A stretch of DNA of 7,627 bases from an uncultured Ruminococcus sp. (lineage in GTDB: Bacteria; Bacillota; Clostridia; Oscillospirales; Acutalibacteraceae): positions 1-7,627 of the forward strand of contig CATXZD010000029.1 in NCBI GenBank assembly GCA_958403905.1, given 5' to 3'. Numbering within the stretch: the first letter of the stretch is position 1; every line of letters begins with the position of its first letter. Positions 1 to 6,658 of this stretch are shown here, piece after piece. The notes under the pieces were generated by a model, which was given only the letters and a program-made list of their open reading frames with translations, made no database searches and had not been told where the DNA came from. The position numbers and the translations under genes are program-made.

Positions 1-150
1 TTTAATTCCTATGTCGGGAAGTGCAAGGAGCTTGCTTTGTATGATACAGGTGTGACCGCTGAATACGGCGACAGGCTCATTACCCTTTCCACCTGCGAAT
101 ACTCCGCACGGAACGGCAGGCTCGTTGTAGTGGCAAAAATGGTCGGCTGA
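1..150 (+). CDS. Class B sortase, C-terminal fragment
   Basis: Open from the first base of the window and ending in TGA, so only the last 49 residues are seen. The segment reads through ITLSTCEY and then NGRLVVVAK. TLSTC carries the catalytic cysteine (residue 32 of the fragment), and the arginine in NGRLVV (residue 40) sits where the sortase active-site arginine lies, so the catalytic core is intact here. Class B sortases are membrane-anchored transpeptidases that join sorted surface proteins to peptidoglycan. Many clostridial ICEs carry one beside their cell-wall genes, which fits the hydrolase gene starting 35 bases downstream, probably in the same operon. The upstream catalytic histidine and the N-terminal anchor lie outside the window. 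Confidence 0.85.
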   Translation, partial: FNSYVGKCKELALYDTGVTAEYGDRLITLSTCEYSARNGRLVVVAKMVG

Positions 151-185
151 TTTGAACGCAAATTCTCTGGGAAAGGAGGTTTTCT

Positions 186-1961
186 ATGGCTGATATAAAA
201 ACCAGAGATGCGGTCAAAGGCACAATAAAGACCATAGATAAAGCCGCCATAGCCAGTGAGCGTATGAAGTCTGCCTATGTGGAGATAAAGGAAAGGGCAG
301 AACAGGGATACTACGCTGACGAAAACTCTGCCACAGAATATGCTGCGGATAGGATTTCTTATGCGGCAGACCGTGTAAAGGACGAAGGTATCCACCAGTT
401 CAATAAGCAGGGGCAAAAGGCAGTTAAGACAACGCAGGAGAATATCGGTAAGGCAAAAGATAAAATAACCGATTTCAAGCAAAGTCGGGCTGTCAAAGCC
501 GCAGAACAGAAAGCAATACAGAATATGTCAGAACAACACGGCTTGCAGATCCGTCACGGGGCTGCAAGCCGTTCCACTGCATCCGATGTTTCCCAGACAG
601 CAAAATCGCAGTTGATAAAGACCCGACAGCAGGGGCGAAAAATGATTAAGACCACAGCCCGAAATGCAGAAAAAGCGGTGAAAGTAACTGCTAAGGGAAC
701 GGTCAAGACTACCGAAAAGGGAATTAAAACCGCACAGGCAACTTCTAAGGCGGCAATCAAAACGACGGAAACCTCGGTAAAAACGGCACAGGCAGTGGCA
801 AAGGCGTCTGCGAAAACTGCTCAAAAGGCAGCACAGGCGGCAAAAGCCACCGCAAAGGCAACCGCTGAAGCAACAAAAGCTACGGTCAGAGCCACCATAG
901 CTGCGGTCAAGGCGATTATTGCAGGAACAAAAGCTCTGATTTCCGCTTTAATTGCAGGTGGTTGGATTGCAGTTGTGATTATTCTCATTGTTGTCCTGCT
1001 CGGCTGTGCTGTTTCCCTGTTTGGTAGCGGAAGCGGGAGCAACGCCTATACGCCTGTCAGTGCGGAGGTGGAAGCCTACACGCCGCTGATACAGAAGTAT
1101 GCGAAGCAGTACGGCATCCCCGAATATGTGGAGCTTATCAAGGCGGTGATGATGCAGGAAAGCGGCGGGCGTGGGCTTGACCCCATGCAGGCGGCGGAGG
1201 GTAGCTTTAACACAAGGTATCCCCACGAGCCGAACGGGATACAAGACCCAGAATATTCGATTGAGTGCGGTGTACAGGAATTAAAGGCTGCCCTTATCTC
1301 TGCCGAGGTAGAAAACCCGATTGATATGGAGCATATCAAACTTGCCTTGCAGGGTTACAATTTCGGCAACGGCTATATCTCGTGGGCTAAGACCAACTAT
1401 GGCGGTTATTCCTATGCCAATGCGGTAGAGTTCTCCACCATGCAGGCGGCACGGTTAGGTTGGGACAGCTATGGCGACACGCAATATCCCGCCCATGTGC
1501 TGCTGTATTATCCATACGGGAGGGCGTTCACAAGCGGCGGTAACCAGGCGATTGTGGAGGTCGCTTTGACACAGCTCGGAAATGAGGGCGGTCAGCCTTA
1601 TTGGAGTTGGTATGGCTTTGATGGGCGTGTGGAATGGTGTGCCTGCTTCGTATCGTGGTGTGCCGACCAGTGTAGTTATATCGAAAGCGGGATTATCCCA
1701 AAATTCGCAGGCTGCGTGGACGGTGCAAATTGGTTTAAGGGTAACGGACAATGGAAAGACCGAAGCTATGAGCCGTCGACAGGCGATATTATCTTTTTTG
1801 ATTGGGAAGGCGACGGAGAAACCGACCATGTAGGCATTGTGGAGAAATGCGAAAACGGTGTCGTTTACACCGTGGAGGGTAACTCTGGCGACGCTTGCAG
1901 GCAAAAGCAATATACGGTTGGAAGCAGCTCCATCTATGGTTACGGTGTTCCTGCCTATTAA
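186..1961 (+). CDS. CD1108-type ICE cell-wall hydrolase: membrane-anchored lysozyme-like plus CHAP/C40-like peptidase
   Basis: A 591-residue protein with AAAGGAGG about 6 bases before the ATG. Residues 1-150 are charged and helical. Residues about 150-255 form a Lys/Thr/Ala-rich repeat of KTAQ/KATAKAT-like units, probably one long helix. One membrane segment follows (about 257-279), then a Gly/Ser linker. Residues about 295-400 are a lysozyme-like fold with the likely catalytic Glu325 in MMQESGG. Residues about 453-591 are a CHAP/NlpC-like amidase or endopeptidase with likely catalytic Cys485 (EWCACFVSW), His548 (TDHVGIV) and a VEGNSGD motif near Glu564/Asn566. In conjugative elements such bifunctional enzymes (compare Tn916 Orf14, VirB1-like) open peptidoglycan locally for the transfer channel. 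The C-terminal enzymes should face outside the membrane. It lies directly after the sortase and is closed by the hairpin at 1967-2009. The CD1108 family name is from memory; the domain calls are firmer. Confidence 0.88.
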   Translation: MADIKTRDAVKGTIKTIDKAAIASERMKSAYVEIKERAEQGYYADENSATEYAADRISYAADRVKDEGIHQFNKQGQKAVKTTQENIGKAKDKITDFKQSRAVKAAEQKAIQNMSEQHGLQIRHGAASRSTASDVSQTAKSQLIKTRQQGRKMIKTTARNAEKAVKVTAKGTVKTTEKGIKTAQATSKAAIKTTETSVKTAQAVAKASAKTAQKAAQAAKATAKATAEATKATVRATIAAVKAIIAGTKALISALIAGGWIAVVIILIVVLLGCAVSLFGSGSGSNAYTPVSAEVEAYTPLIQKYAKQYGIPEYVELIKAVMMQESGGRGLDPMQAAEGSFNTRYPHEPNGIQDPEYSIECGVQELKAALISAEVENPIDMEHIKLALQGYNFGNGYISWAKTNYGGYSYANAVEFSTMQAARLGWDSYGDTQYPAHVLLYYPYGRAFTSGGNQAIVEVALTQLGNEGGQPYWSWYGFDGRVEWCACFVSWCADQCSYIESGIIPKFAGCVDGANWFKGNGQWKDRSYEPSTGDIIFFDWEGDGETDHVGIVEKCENGVVYTVEGNSGDACRQKQYTVGSSSIYGYGVPAY

Positions 1962-1966
1962 AAATG

Positions 1967-2009
1967 GGCAAAAGAAAAACCAGAGGTTTATTCCTCTGGC
2001 TCTTTTGCC
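1967..2009. terminator. Nested bidirectional terminator between convergent genes
   Basis: The inner stem is CCAGAGG (1980-1986) with CCTCTGG (1993-1999) and a 6-base loop. The outer stem is GGCAAAAG (1967-1974) with CTTTTGCC (2002-2009), both perfect. On the plus strand the right arm supplies CTCTTTT after the inner stem. On the minus strand the left side gives a TTTTTCTTTT tract. It starts 6 bases after the hydrolase stop and overlaps the last codons of the XRE gene, so it can end both transcripts. Confidence 0.8.
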
Positions 2010-2347
2010 TTACATAGTCCGCTGACAGTTGCTTCAACTATGGACAGCTCTTTATCGTTTAGTTTGTCGAGTTCTGCGTCTAAGCGTCTGCGGACGGAAC
2101 TTCTTTTGACCTCATTATCTGGGAATATGTATTCATCAACCGATACACCGAACATTGTCACAAGCTGAATGAGCAGCTCCAGACTTGGCTTTTGTCCCTC
2201 ATTTTCAATCGCTTGAAGATGTCTTGGGTCATAATCTACAATACGAGCAAGCTGCTCTCTGGTCATACCTTTTGCTGTCCTTGCTTTCTTGATTGCCTGT
2301 CCTATCGGTGTAAAATCGAAGTCAAAATCATTGTTTCTTGTGTCCAT
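1988..2347 (-). CDS. XRE-family transcriptional repressor (Tn916 Orf9-like position)
   Basis: A 119-residue protein starting at the ATG on the minus strand at 2347, preceded by AAGGTGGTGA as ribosome site. A longer frame reaching 2467 lacks a good ribosome site, so the shorter start is chosen. Residues about 14-70 form a Cro/CI-type helix-turn-helix: IGQAIKKARTAKGMTREQLA, then IVDYDPRHLQAIENEGQKPS and a typical DEYIF end. The C-terminal about 40 residues (RRRLDAELDKLNDKEL) look helical and may allow dimerisation. In Tn916-type elements a convergent XRE gene just downstream of the transfer/cargo region represses activation of excision and transfer; that role is inferred here from position and family. 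A palindrome overlaps its likely promoter (2403-2415), suggesting autoregulation. Confidence 0.85.
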   Translation of the reverse strand: MDTRNNDFDFDFTPIGQAIKKARTAKGMTREQLARIVDYDPRHLQAIENEGQKPSLELLIQLVTMFGVSVDEYIFPDNEVKRSSVRRRLDAELDKLNDKELSIVEATVSGLCKAKEPEE

Positions 2348-2380
2348 AAACTCACCACCTTGTATCTGCAAAATGCTACT

Positions 2381-2386
2381 ATTATA
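2381..2386 (-). promoter_or_regulatory. Probable -10 box of the XRE repressor gene
   Basis: A perfect TATAAT reads on the minus strand from 2386 to 2381, giving a short leader of roughly 27 bases before the ATG. No good -35 hexamer lies 17 bases upstream (TAAGAA at 2409-2404), so the promoter would be weak or activator-dependent. The GTTCT/AGAAC palindrome covers the -35 position. Confidence 0.5.
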
Positions 2387-2402
2387 TTTTACAGAAATGT
2401 GA

Positions 2403-2415
2403 GTTCTTATAGAAC
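2403..2415. promoter_or_regulatory. Candidate repressor operator GTTCT-N3-AGAAC
   Basis: A perfect inverted repeat with 5-base arms and a 3-base centre, placed over the -35 position of the XRE gene's likely promoter. Its position suggests an operator for the XRE protein or for the neighbouring HTH protein. The binding partner is inferred, not shown. Confidence 0.4.
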
Positions 2416-2484
2416 GATTTGAAATCTCTGATATTAGGATATAAAATCTCTTATTACAAGCGGTCAAAGTTCATAATTGCACAC

Positions 2485-2513
2485 TTGATACTGTTCGTTC
2501 AAACGGCTATAAT
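2485..2513 (+). promoter_or_regulatory. Strong sigma-A type promoter for the HTH gene and probably the cargo operon
   Basis: TTGATA (2485-2490) and TATAAT (2508-2513) are separated by exactly 17 bases, five and six matches to consensus. Transcription should begin near 2520, about 22 bases before the ATG at 2542. The spacer contains the inverted repeat CGTT-CA-AACG (2496-2505). TACTGT (2489-2494) and ACAGTA (2518-2523) form an outer inverted repeat around the -10 box. Both are possible operator sites. Confidence 0.78.
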
Positions 2514-2541
2514 ATATACAGTACACCTTAGGAGGTCAGAT

Positions 2542-2709
2542 ATGTTTGAATATATGACAGCACAGGAAGCCGCTGAAAAGTGGAACGTATCGTTAAGATG
2601 GGTACAAAGACTTTGTAAAGGAAACCGTATTGAGGGGGTTATGAATATTAACCGGTGTGGCTTATTCCGAAAAATGCTGAAAAGCCTGCTGATGCAAGAA
2701 AAAAGTTGA
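2542..2709 (+). CDS. Small helix-turn-helix protein, C-terminus altered by probable frameshift
   Basis: The ATG at 2542 follows AGGAGG at a good distance and gives 55 residues. MTAQEAAEKWNVSLRWVQRL and CKGNRIEGV are typical of small HTH_17-like (excisionase/MerR-like) DNA-binding proteins common in clostridial mobile elements. After residue 37 the family pattern is lost in this frame. It resumes in the frame starting at 2655 (VWLIPKNAEKPADARKKL) and ends at 2720. One missing base in a G run near 2653-2655 would explain this and would restore a protein of about 59 residues. The recognition helix region is intact, but the normal wing and tail are replaced by CGLFRKMLKSLLMQEKS. The gene may be functional, impaired, or affected by a sequencing error. 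It lies directly under the strong promoter at 2485-2513 and may regulate the divergent region or the following two-component genes. Confidence 0.7.
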   Translation: MFEYMTAQEAAEKWNVSLRWVQRLCKGNRIEGVMNINRCGLFRKMLKSLLMQEKS

Positions 2710-2710
2710 T

Positions 2711-2729
2711 GAAAAATTGAAAATTTTTC
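2711..2729. repeat. AT-rich 8-bp hairpin between HTH and response regulator genes
   Basis: GAAAAATT (2711-2718) and AATTTTTC (2722-2729) pair perfectly around a 3-base loop. Being almost all A-T it would be a weak structure. It could modestly reduce read-through or mark a processing point, but it has no GC stem and no U-run and is not a convincing terminator. Confidence 0.35.
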
Positions 2730-2744
2730 GTTAGTGTTTATTAT

Positions 2745-2760
2745 GGAGGTGTTATATGTG
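2745..2760 (+). promoter_or_regulatory. Ribosome site and GTG start of the response regulator
   Basis: GGAGGT (2745-2750) sits 7 bases before the in-frame GTG at 2758. An ATG at 2756-2758 overlaps it in another frame but is followed at once by TGA. The in-frame ATG at 2743 overlaps the ribosome site itself and has none of its own, so GTG 2758 is the preferred start. Confidence 0.65.
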
Positions 2761-3432
2761 AGGTACAGGATTTTAATTTCCGATGATGAAGTTGATATAG
2801 TTGAAATGCTTACAGGATTTTTTAGAAGCAAGGGCTATGAGGTCTTTTCTGCTTATAATGGAGTAGAAACCCTCAAATTAGCAGAATTACAACCAGATAT
2901 AATCTTATTAGATATAAATATGCCGAAGCTTGATGGGATGGAAGTCTGCAAGAAAATTAGGGATTATGTTTCTTGCCCTATACTCTTTTTAACTGCCCGT
3001 ATTGAAGAAAATGATAAGGTACAAGGATTTTCCGTAGGTGGTGATGATTATATTGTTAAGCCGTTTTCTCTTGTTGAACTTGAAGCCAGAGTGCAAGCAC
3101 ATTTAAGAAGAGAAGAACGACATCAAACGAATACAAAAGTTAAGTTTTCAGGAGAACTTTTAATTGACTACTCTGAAAGAACTGTTTATATACAGAACCA
3201 ACCTATTGGTCTTGTAAAAAAAGAATTTGACATTGTTGAGTTATTATCTCAAAACGCAGGACAAGTTTTTGATAAAGAGAGAATTTATGAAAGAGTTTGG
3301 GGATATGACAGTGAGGGAGATAGTAGTGTTGTTGCCGAGCATATTCGCAGAATACGAACAAAAATTGCAGCATACACAAATAAATCTTATATTGAAACAG
3401 TTTGGGGGTGTGGATATAAGTGGATAAGATAA
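2758..3432 (+). CDS. OmpR/PhoB-family response regulator
   Basis: 224 residues from the GTG at 2758. The receiver domain (about 1-118) has the acidic pair Asp9/Asp10, phosphoacceptor Asp52 in LLDINMP, Thr79 in LFLTA and Lys101 in VKPFS: the full set of functional residues. The C-terminal winged-helix domain (about 128-224) shows KKEFDIVELL, VFDKERIYERVWG, VAEHIRRIRTKI and the closing ETVWGCGYKW typical of the OmpR/PhoB output domain. On phosphorylation by the partner kinase it should bind direct repeats near its target promoters. The kinase gene overlaps it by 13 bases, so the two are translationally coupled. It resembles VanR- and bacitracin- or lantibiotic-type regulators; the likely target is the exporter operon downstream. 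Low GC sets it apart from the ICE backbone. Confidence 0.93.
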   Translation: MRYRILISDDEVDIVEMLTGFFRSKGYEVFSAYNGVETLKLAELQPDIILLDINMPKLDGMEVCKKIRDYVSCPILFLTARIEENDKVQGFSVGGDDYIVKPFSLVELEARVQAHLRREERHQTNTKVKFSGELLIDYSERTVYIQNQPIGLVKKEFDIVELLSQNAGQVFDKERIYERVWGYDSEGDSSVVAEHIRRIRTKIAAYTNKSYIETVWGCGYKWIR

Positions 3433-4595
3433 AGAAAATGTGGTGTAACCTGTCATTGCGAAAAAGTATAATACTTTATATCTCAGCGTTTGTAATTCTT
3501 GCCATTCTATTAAGTGCAGGAACAGCTACTTTGTGCAATAATGCTACAAAAACGATTGAAAGCAAATATCCCCCAACAGGAGAAAAATATTATTTAACAA
3601 ATGAAAATGGAGAAAGACTCGGTGATGGCAATTATATTGGAGTTGCACCTGTTGCAATGTCTGAAAAAGACCAACGGTTACTTTCAATATGTGAAGTTGC
3701 CCCAATAATTGCAACTCCGATTTATTCAGCGTTATGTATTATTACGGCGACCTTGTTATTCTATAGAAACAAGTTAAAAAAACCGCTTACAGAATTAAAA
3801 GCCGCTTCTGAAATGATTTCTAATAATAATTTAAACTTCTCAATTAAATATGACAGCAAAGATGAATTAGGAGAATTGTGTTCATCATTTGAAACAATGC
3901 GTTTTACCCTTGCTAATAATTTCTCTGAAATGTGGCGGCAAATGGAAGAACGAAAACAACTTAATGCTGCTTTTGCTCACGATTTACGTACTCCACTTAC
4001 CGTATTAAAAGGGTATAATGAAATTTTACAGTCCAACCATGACCCAATAACCAAAAGCACCGCTGTAACAATGGGAAAACATATTTTCCGTTTGGAAAGA
4101 TATGTTGATAGTATGAGCCACTTGCGTCGTTTAGAAGATGCTCAACCCATAAGTGACAAGTCTAATATAAGCGGTTATGTGACCGCAATAGCTGATAGTG
4201 CAAGAATTTTGTGTGAGCAAAGTGGAAAAACTCTTTCTATTCAAAATAACATTTCCGATATTCCTATTGGCATTGATTATACTTTTGTTTCACAAGTTAA
4301 TAATAATTTGATTTCAAATGCAATCCGATACGCAACATCAAAGGTAAACATCACTTACACAAGTAATAATGATGGCTTTTATCTCTCTGTTTCAGACAAT
4401 GGATGTGGCTTTTCAAAAAATATTTTAAGCAAAGCAACCAATCCATATTTTACGGAAGAAGAAAATCACTCTGAGCATTTCGGACTTGGGCTGTATATCT
4501 GTAAAATTTTATGTGAACATCACGGTGGTTATCTGAAAATTGAAAATTGCTCAATCGGAGCAAAAGTGACTGCTTTTTTCAAATCTCTCGATTAG
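3420..4595 (+). CDS. Sensor histidine kinase with two membrane segments and HAMP
   Basis: 391 residues from a GTG at 3420, overlapping the regulator stop, with GGGGGTG about 9 bases upstream. An ATG at 3438 is an alternative start. Membrane segments lie at about 16-38 and 92-115, enclosing an external loop of only about 50 residues with no recognisable sensor fold. A HAMP-like linker follows (about 117-168). The dimerisation domain carries His187 in AFAHDLRTPLTVLKGY. The ATP-binding domain has the N box around QVNNNLISNAIRYA (293-306), G1 box DNGCG (326-330) and G2 box FGLGLYI (354-360), so all catalytic motifs are present. The short external loop suggests it senses a ligand at the membrane or through the exporter rather than a large soluble ligand. 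Its partner is the regulator encoded immediately upstream. Confidence 0.93.
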   Translation: MDKIKKMWCNLSLRKSIILYISAFVILAILLSAGTATLCNNATKTIESKYPPTGEKYYLTNENGERLGDGNYIGVAPVAMSEKDQRLLSICEVAPIIATPIYSALCIITATLLFYRNKLKKPLTELKAASEMISNNNLNFSIKYDSKDELGELCSSFETMRFTLANNFSEMWRQMEERKQLNAAFAHDLRTPLTVLKGYNEILQSNHDPITKSTAVTMGKHIFRLERYVDSMSHLRRLEDAQPISDKSNISGYVTAIADSARILCEQSGKTLSIQNNISDIPIGIDYTFVSQVNNNLISNAIRYATSKVNITYTSNNDGFYLSVSDNGCGFSKNILSKATNPYFTEEENHSEHFGLGLYICKILCEHHGGYLKIENCSIGAKVTAFFKSLD

Positions 4596-4686
4596 TAGAT
4601 AAAAAGTAGAAAATTGCATTCTATACTCTCTATGTAAACACATGGATAGTATTTTTTTGCTCCCTAAGACGAAAGGAGTTTTTGAT
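4595..4686 (+). promoter_or_regulatory. Kinase-exporter intergenic region with direct repeats
   Basis: A 91-base gap follows the kinase stop, the only sizeable gap in the cargo cassette. It contains GTAGA at 4595-4599 and again at 4606-4610, an 11-base period that suits tandem binding of an OmpR-type regulator, followed by a repeated TCTAT (4620-4624, 4629-4633). No convincing -35/-10 pair is seen (TATACT at 4622-4627 lacks a -35). AAAGGAG (4672-4678) is the ribosome site of the exporter ATPase and fixes its start at 4687. Confidence 0.4.
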
Positions 4687-5559
4687 ATGGAACTTAAAGC
4701 AATTCAACTAACAAAGCAATATGGCTCAAAAACAGCCGTAAACCATTTGAACCTCTCATTATCAAATGGCGTTTACGGTTTGCTTGGTGCAAATGGTGCG
4801 GGAAAAACTACCCTTATGCGGTTACTCTGCGATATTCAGACACCGACCTCTGGGAAAATTACTTTGGATGGGAAAAACATATCTGTACTCGGAGAGAAGT
4901 ACCGTAATTTATTGGGATATTTACCGCAACAGTTTGGATATTATCCAGACTTTACAGCTTGGGATTTCCTTATGTATGTTGCGGCATTAAAAGGACTGAG
5001 TGAAAAACAAGCTCATAAGAAAGCAACAGAATTGTTGGAAGCTGTTGATTTAGCAGAGAAAAGAAACCTCAAAATCAAAACTTTCTCTGGTGGTATGAAA
5101 CAACGTTTAGGTATTGCACAGGCGATGTTGAATAATCCACGCATCTTAATTTTAGATGAGCCGACAGCAGGTCTTGACCCAAAAGAGCGTGTCCGTTTTC
5201 GTAATCTGATTAGTGCATTTTCTAAAGATAGAATAGTTATTCTCTCTACGCACATTGTTTCTGATGTCGAGTTTATTGCTGAGGACATTATTATGATGAA
5301 AGACGGTCAGATTCTCCATTTTGGAAAAACGCAGGAAATTACCACAGAAATTGACGGACAGGTATGGGAATGTACAGTTCCGACCAGTCGTGCGGAGCAA
5401 TATTCTGAAACTCTGAATATAAGCAATTTGCGAAACATTGAAAATAATTGTACGGTTCTGCGTGTGATTTCTGAACAGTCGCCTATGGAAAATGCGATAA
5501 AGGTAGAACCTACATTAGAGGATTTGTATCTATTCTATTTTAAAGGAGTGAACGAATAA
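4687..5559 (+). CDS. ABC transporter ATP-binding protein (BcrA/NatA-like exporter family)
   Basis: 290 residues from the ATG at 4687, which has AAAGGAG 8 bases upstream; an in-frame ATG at 4642 lacks such a site. Motifs are complete: Walker A GANGAGKTT (34-42), Q-loop glutamine near 81-82, signature FSGGMKQR (133-140), Walker B ILILDEP (153-159), D-loop GLD (162-164) and switch His189 in STHI. The tail of about 75 residues after the ATPase core is family-typical and less conserved. It powers export together with the permease, whose ATG overlaps the stop codon (TAATG), showing tight coupling. Adjacent to a two-component system, such pairs commonly remove peptide antibiotics or lantibiotics, or provide self-immunity. 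The substrate here is not determinable from sequence. Confidence 0.92.
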   Translation: MELKAIQLTKQYGSKTAVNHLNLSLSNGVYGLLGANGAGKTTLMRLLCDIQTPTSGKITLDGKNISVLGEKYRNLLGYLPQQFGYYPDFTAWDFLMYVAALKGLSEKQAHKKATELLEAVDLAEKRNLKIKTFSGGMKQRLGIAQAMLNNPRILILDEPTAGLDPKERVRFRNLISAFSKDRIVILSTHIVSDVEFIAEDIIMMKDGQILHFGKTQEITTEIDGQVWECTVPTSRAEQYSETLNISNLRNIENNCTVLRVISEQSPMENAIKVEPTLEDLYLFYFKGVNE

Positions 5560-6635
5560 TGAAAAATCTAATCAAGTTTGAATTACGAAAAATATTGACA
5601 AAACGCTTTGCGGTTATTTCTGTTGCTGCCGTATTACTATTGTCCTTGATACTGTCTTTTTCCACGCTTCACAGTATGTACGCATTTGACGGAAACGGTG
5701 CAGAGGAAACTGGAAAAGCTGCGGTAGAAATTGATAAGCAAATTGCATTGAAGTATGAGGGAAAGTTAACTGACAATAAAGTACAGCAGATGATGTCTGA
5801 GTTTAAGCCTACTCAAGATTTACATGGAATGAACGCAAAATACATTTATCAAAATGCTTTGCAGTCTTCTGTATTCTCCCATTTTGCTGATATAGATGGA
5901 AATTGGAACGGGTTAAGCGTAGCAGATGTATTTGGCGATAAAGAAATAAAAGTTGGGTATGTAAACGGTTGGCTTAGTACAAGCCAAAATATGGCGAAGA
6001 TTTTTATTGTCCTTTCATTAGTAATTATTTTGCTAATTGCTCCTGTTTTCTCTGGCGAGTATGGTGGAGTGGATAACATTATTTTGACAAGTAAATACGG
6101 AAAGACAAAATGTGCCACAGCAAAAGTATTAGCAAGTTTACTTTCAGCCGTTTTCATAACGACTTTGGTTGTTATTTTCAATTTGCTTATTGCGGTTGCT
6201 ATTTATGGAACAGAGGGGCTGGACTGCTCTATCCTTTTTGCTCCAATAGATTTTTTAGAAGGGTATATTCCGTTTAATATTACTTGCGGAACAGTATTAA
6301 AGTATCAAATCCTGTTGGCGTTTATGAGTGCAATCAGTGTAACAGGAATAGTTTTAATTCTGTCTGCTGTTTGTAAAAGTCAAATGATAGCGTTTGTAAT
6401 TTCAGCAGCTATTCATGTGATACCGATAATGCTTCCTATCTCTGAAACAAGTGCATTATATCGAATTATTGTGCTGATGCCCCTTTTCTATTCACAGTAT
6501 ATTTCCATAATGTCTGTTGAACAAATGCACAATGGTATGCTTTATGCAGTATGGTCTATTCCTGTTGCGATTGCTTTAGTAGTAATAGGTTCAATCATTT
6601 CCCATAAGGCATTTTCAAAACATCAAGTAAGATAA
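5559..6635 (+). CDS. ABC-2 type exporter permease
   Basis: 358 residues, starting one base inside the ATPase stop (TAATG) with AAAGGAG about 10 bases upstream. The N-terminus MKNLIKFELRKIL is the usual amphipathic elbow of ABC-2 permeases. Probable membrane segments lie at about 18-36, 148-166, 190-216, 250-271, 275-293, 302-318 and 328-347. A soluble, presumably external loop of about 110 residues separates the first two. FSGEYGG followed by NIILTSKYGKTK (164-184) is the coupling segment often seen after the second helix in this family. No second permease or accessory protein gene follows before the terminators, so the functional exporter is probably two ATPases plus two copies of this protein. 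Confidence 0.88.
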   Translation: MKNLIKFELRKILTKRFAVISVAAVLLLSLILSFSTLHSMYAFDGNGAEETGKAAVEIDKQIALKYEGKLTDNKVQQMMSEFKPTQDLHGMNAKYIYQNALQSSVFSHFADIDGNWNGLSVADVFGDKEIKVGYVNGWLSTSQNMAKIFIVLSLVIILLIAPVFSGEYGGVDNIILTSKYGKTKCATAKVLASLLSAVFITTLVVIFNLLIAVAIYGTEGLDCSILFAPIDFLEGYIPFNITCGTVLKYQILLAFMSAISVTGIVLILSAVCKSQMIAFVISAAIHVIPIMLPISETSALYRIIVLMPLFYSQYISIMSVEQMHNGMLYAVWSIPVAIALVVIGSIISHKAFSKHQVR

Positions 6636-6658
6636 GCTTTAAAATCAATATGAAGCAA

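Noticed and set aside
528..1910. Several long reading frames antisense to the wall hydrolase, up to about 150 residues
   Set aside because: They arise from the Ala/Lys/Thr repeats and biased codons of the sense gene. They lack ribosome sites and recognisable domains, while the sense protein has clear catalytic motifs.
2348..2467. N-terminal extension of the XRE repressor up to 2467
   Set aside because: The extra 40 residues are not family-like and cover a -10 box and palindrome. The ATG at 2347 has a proper ribosome site.
2717..2744. TTGAAA-N16-TATTAT as a promoter for the response regulator
   Set aside because: Transcription would start near 2751, after the ribosome site at 2745-2750, so the message would lack it.
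4642..4686. Upstream start of the ABC ATPase at 4642
   Set aside because: No ribosome site is near it. The ATG at 4687 has AAAGGAG at 8 bases and begins exactly at the usual family N-terminus.
4687..6635. Naming the exporter as bacitracin (bcrA/bcrB) or lantibiotic resistance genes
   Set aside because: The motifs are common to the whole ABC-2 exporter group, and sequence reading alone cannot assign a substrate or gene symbol.
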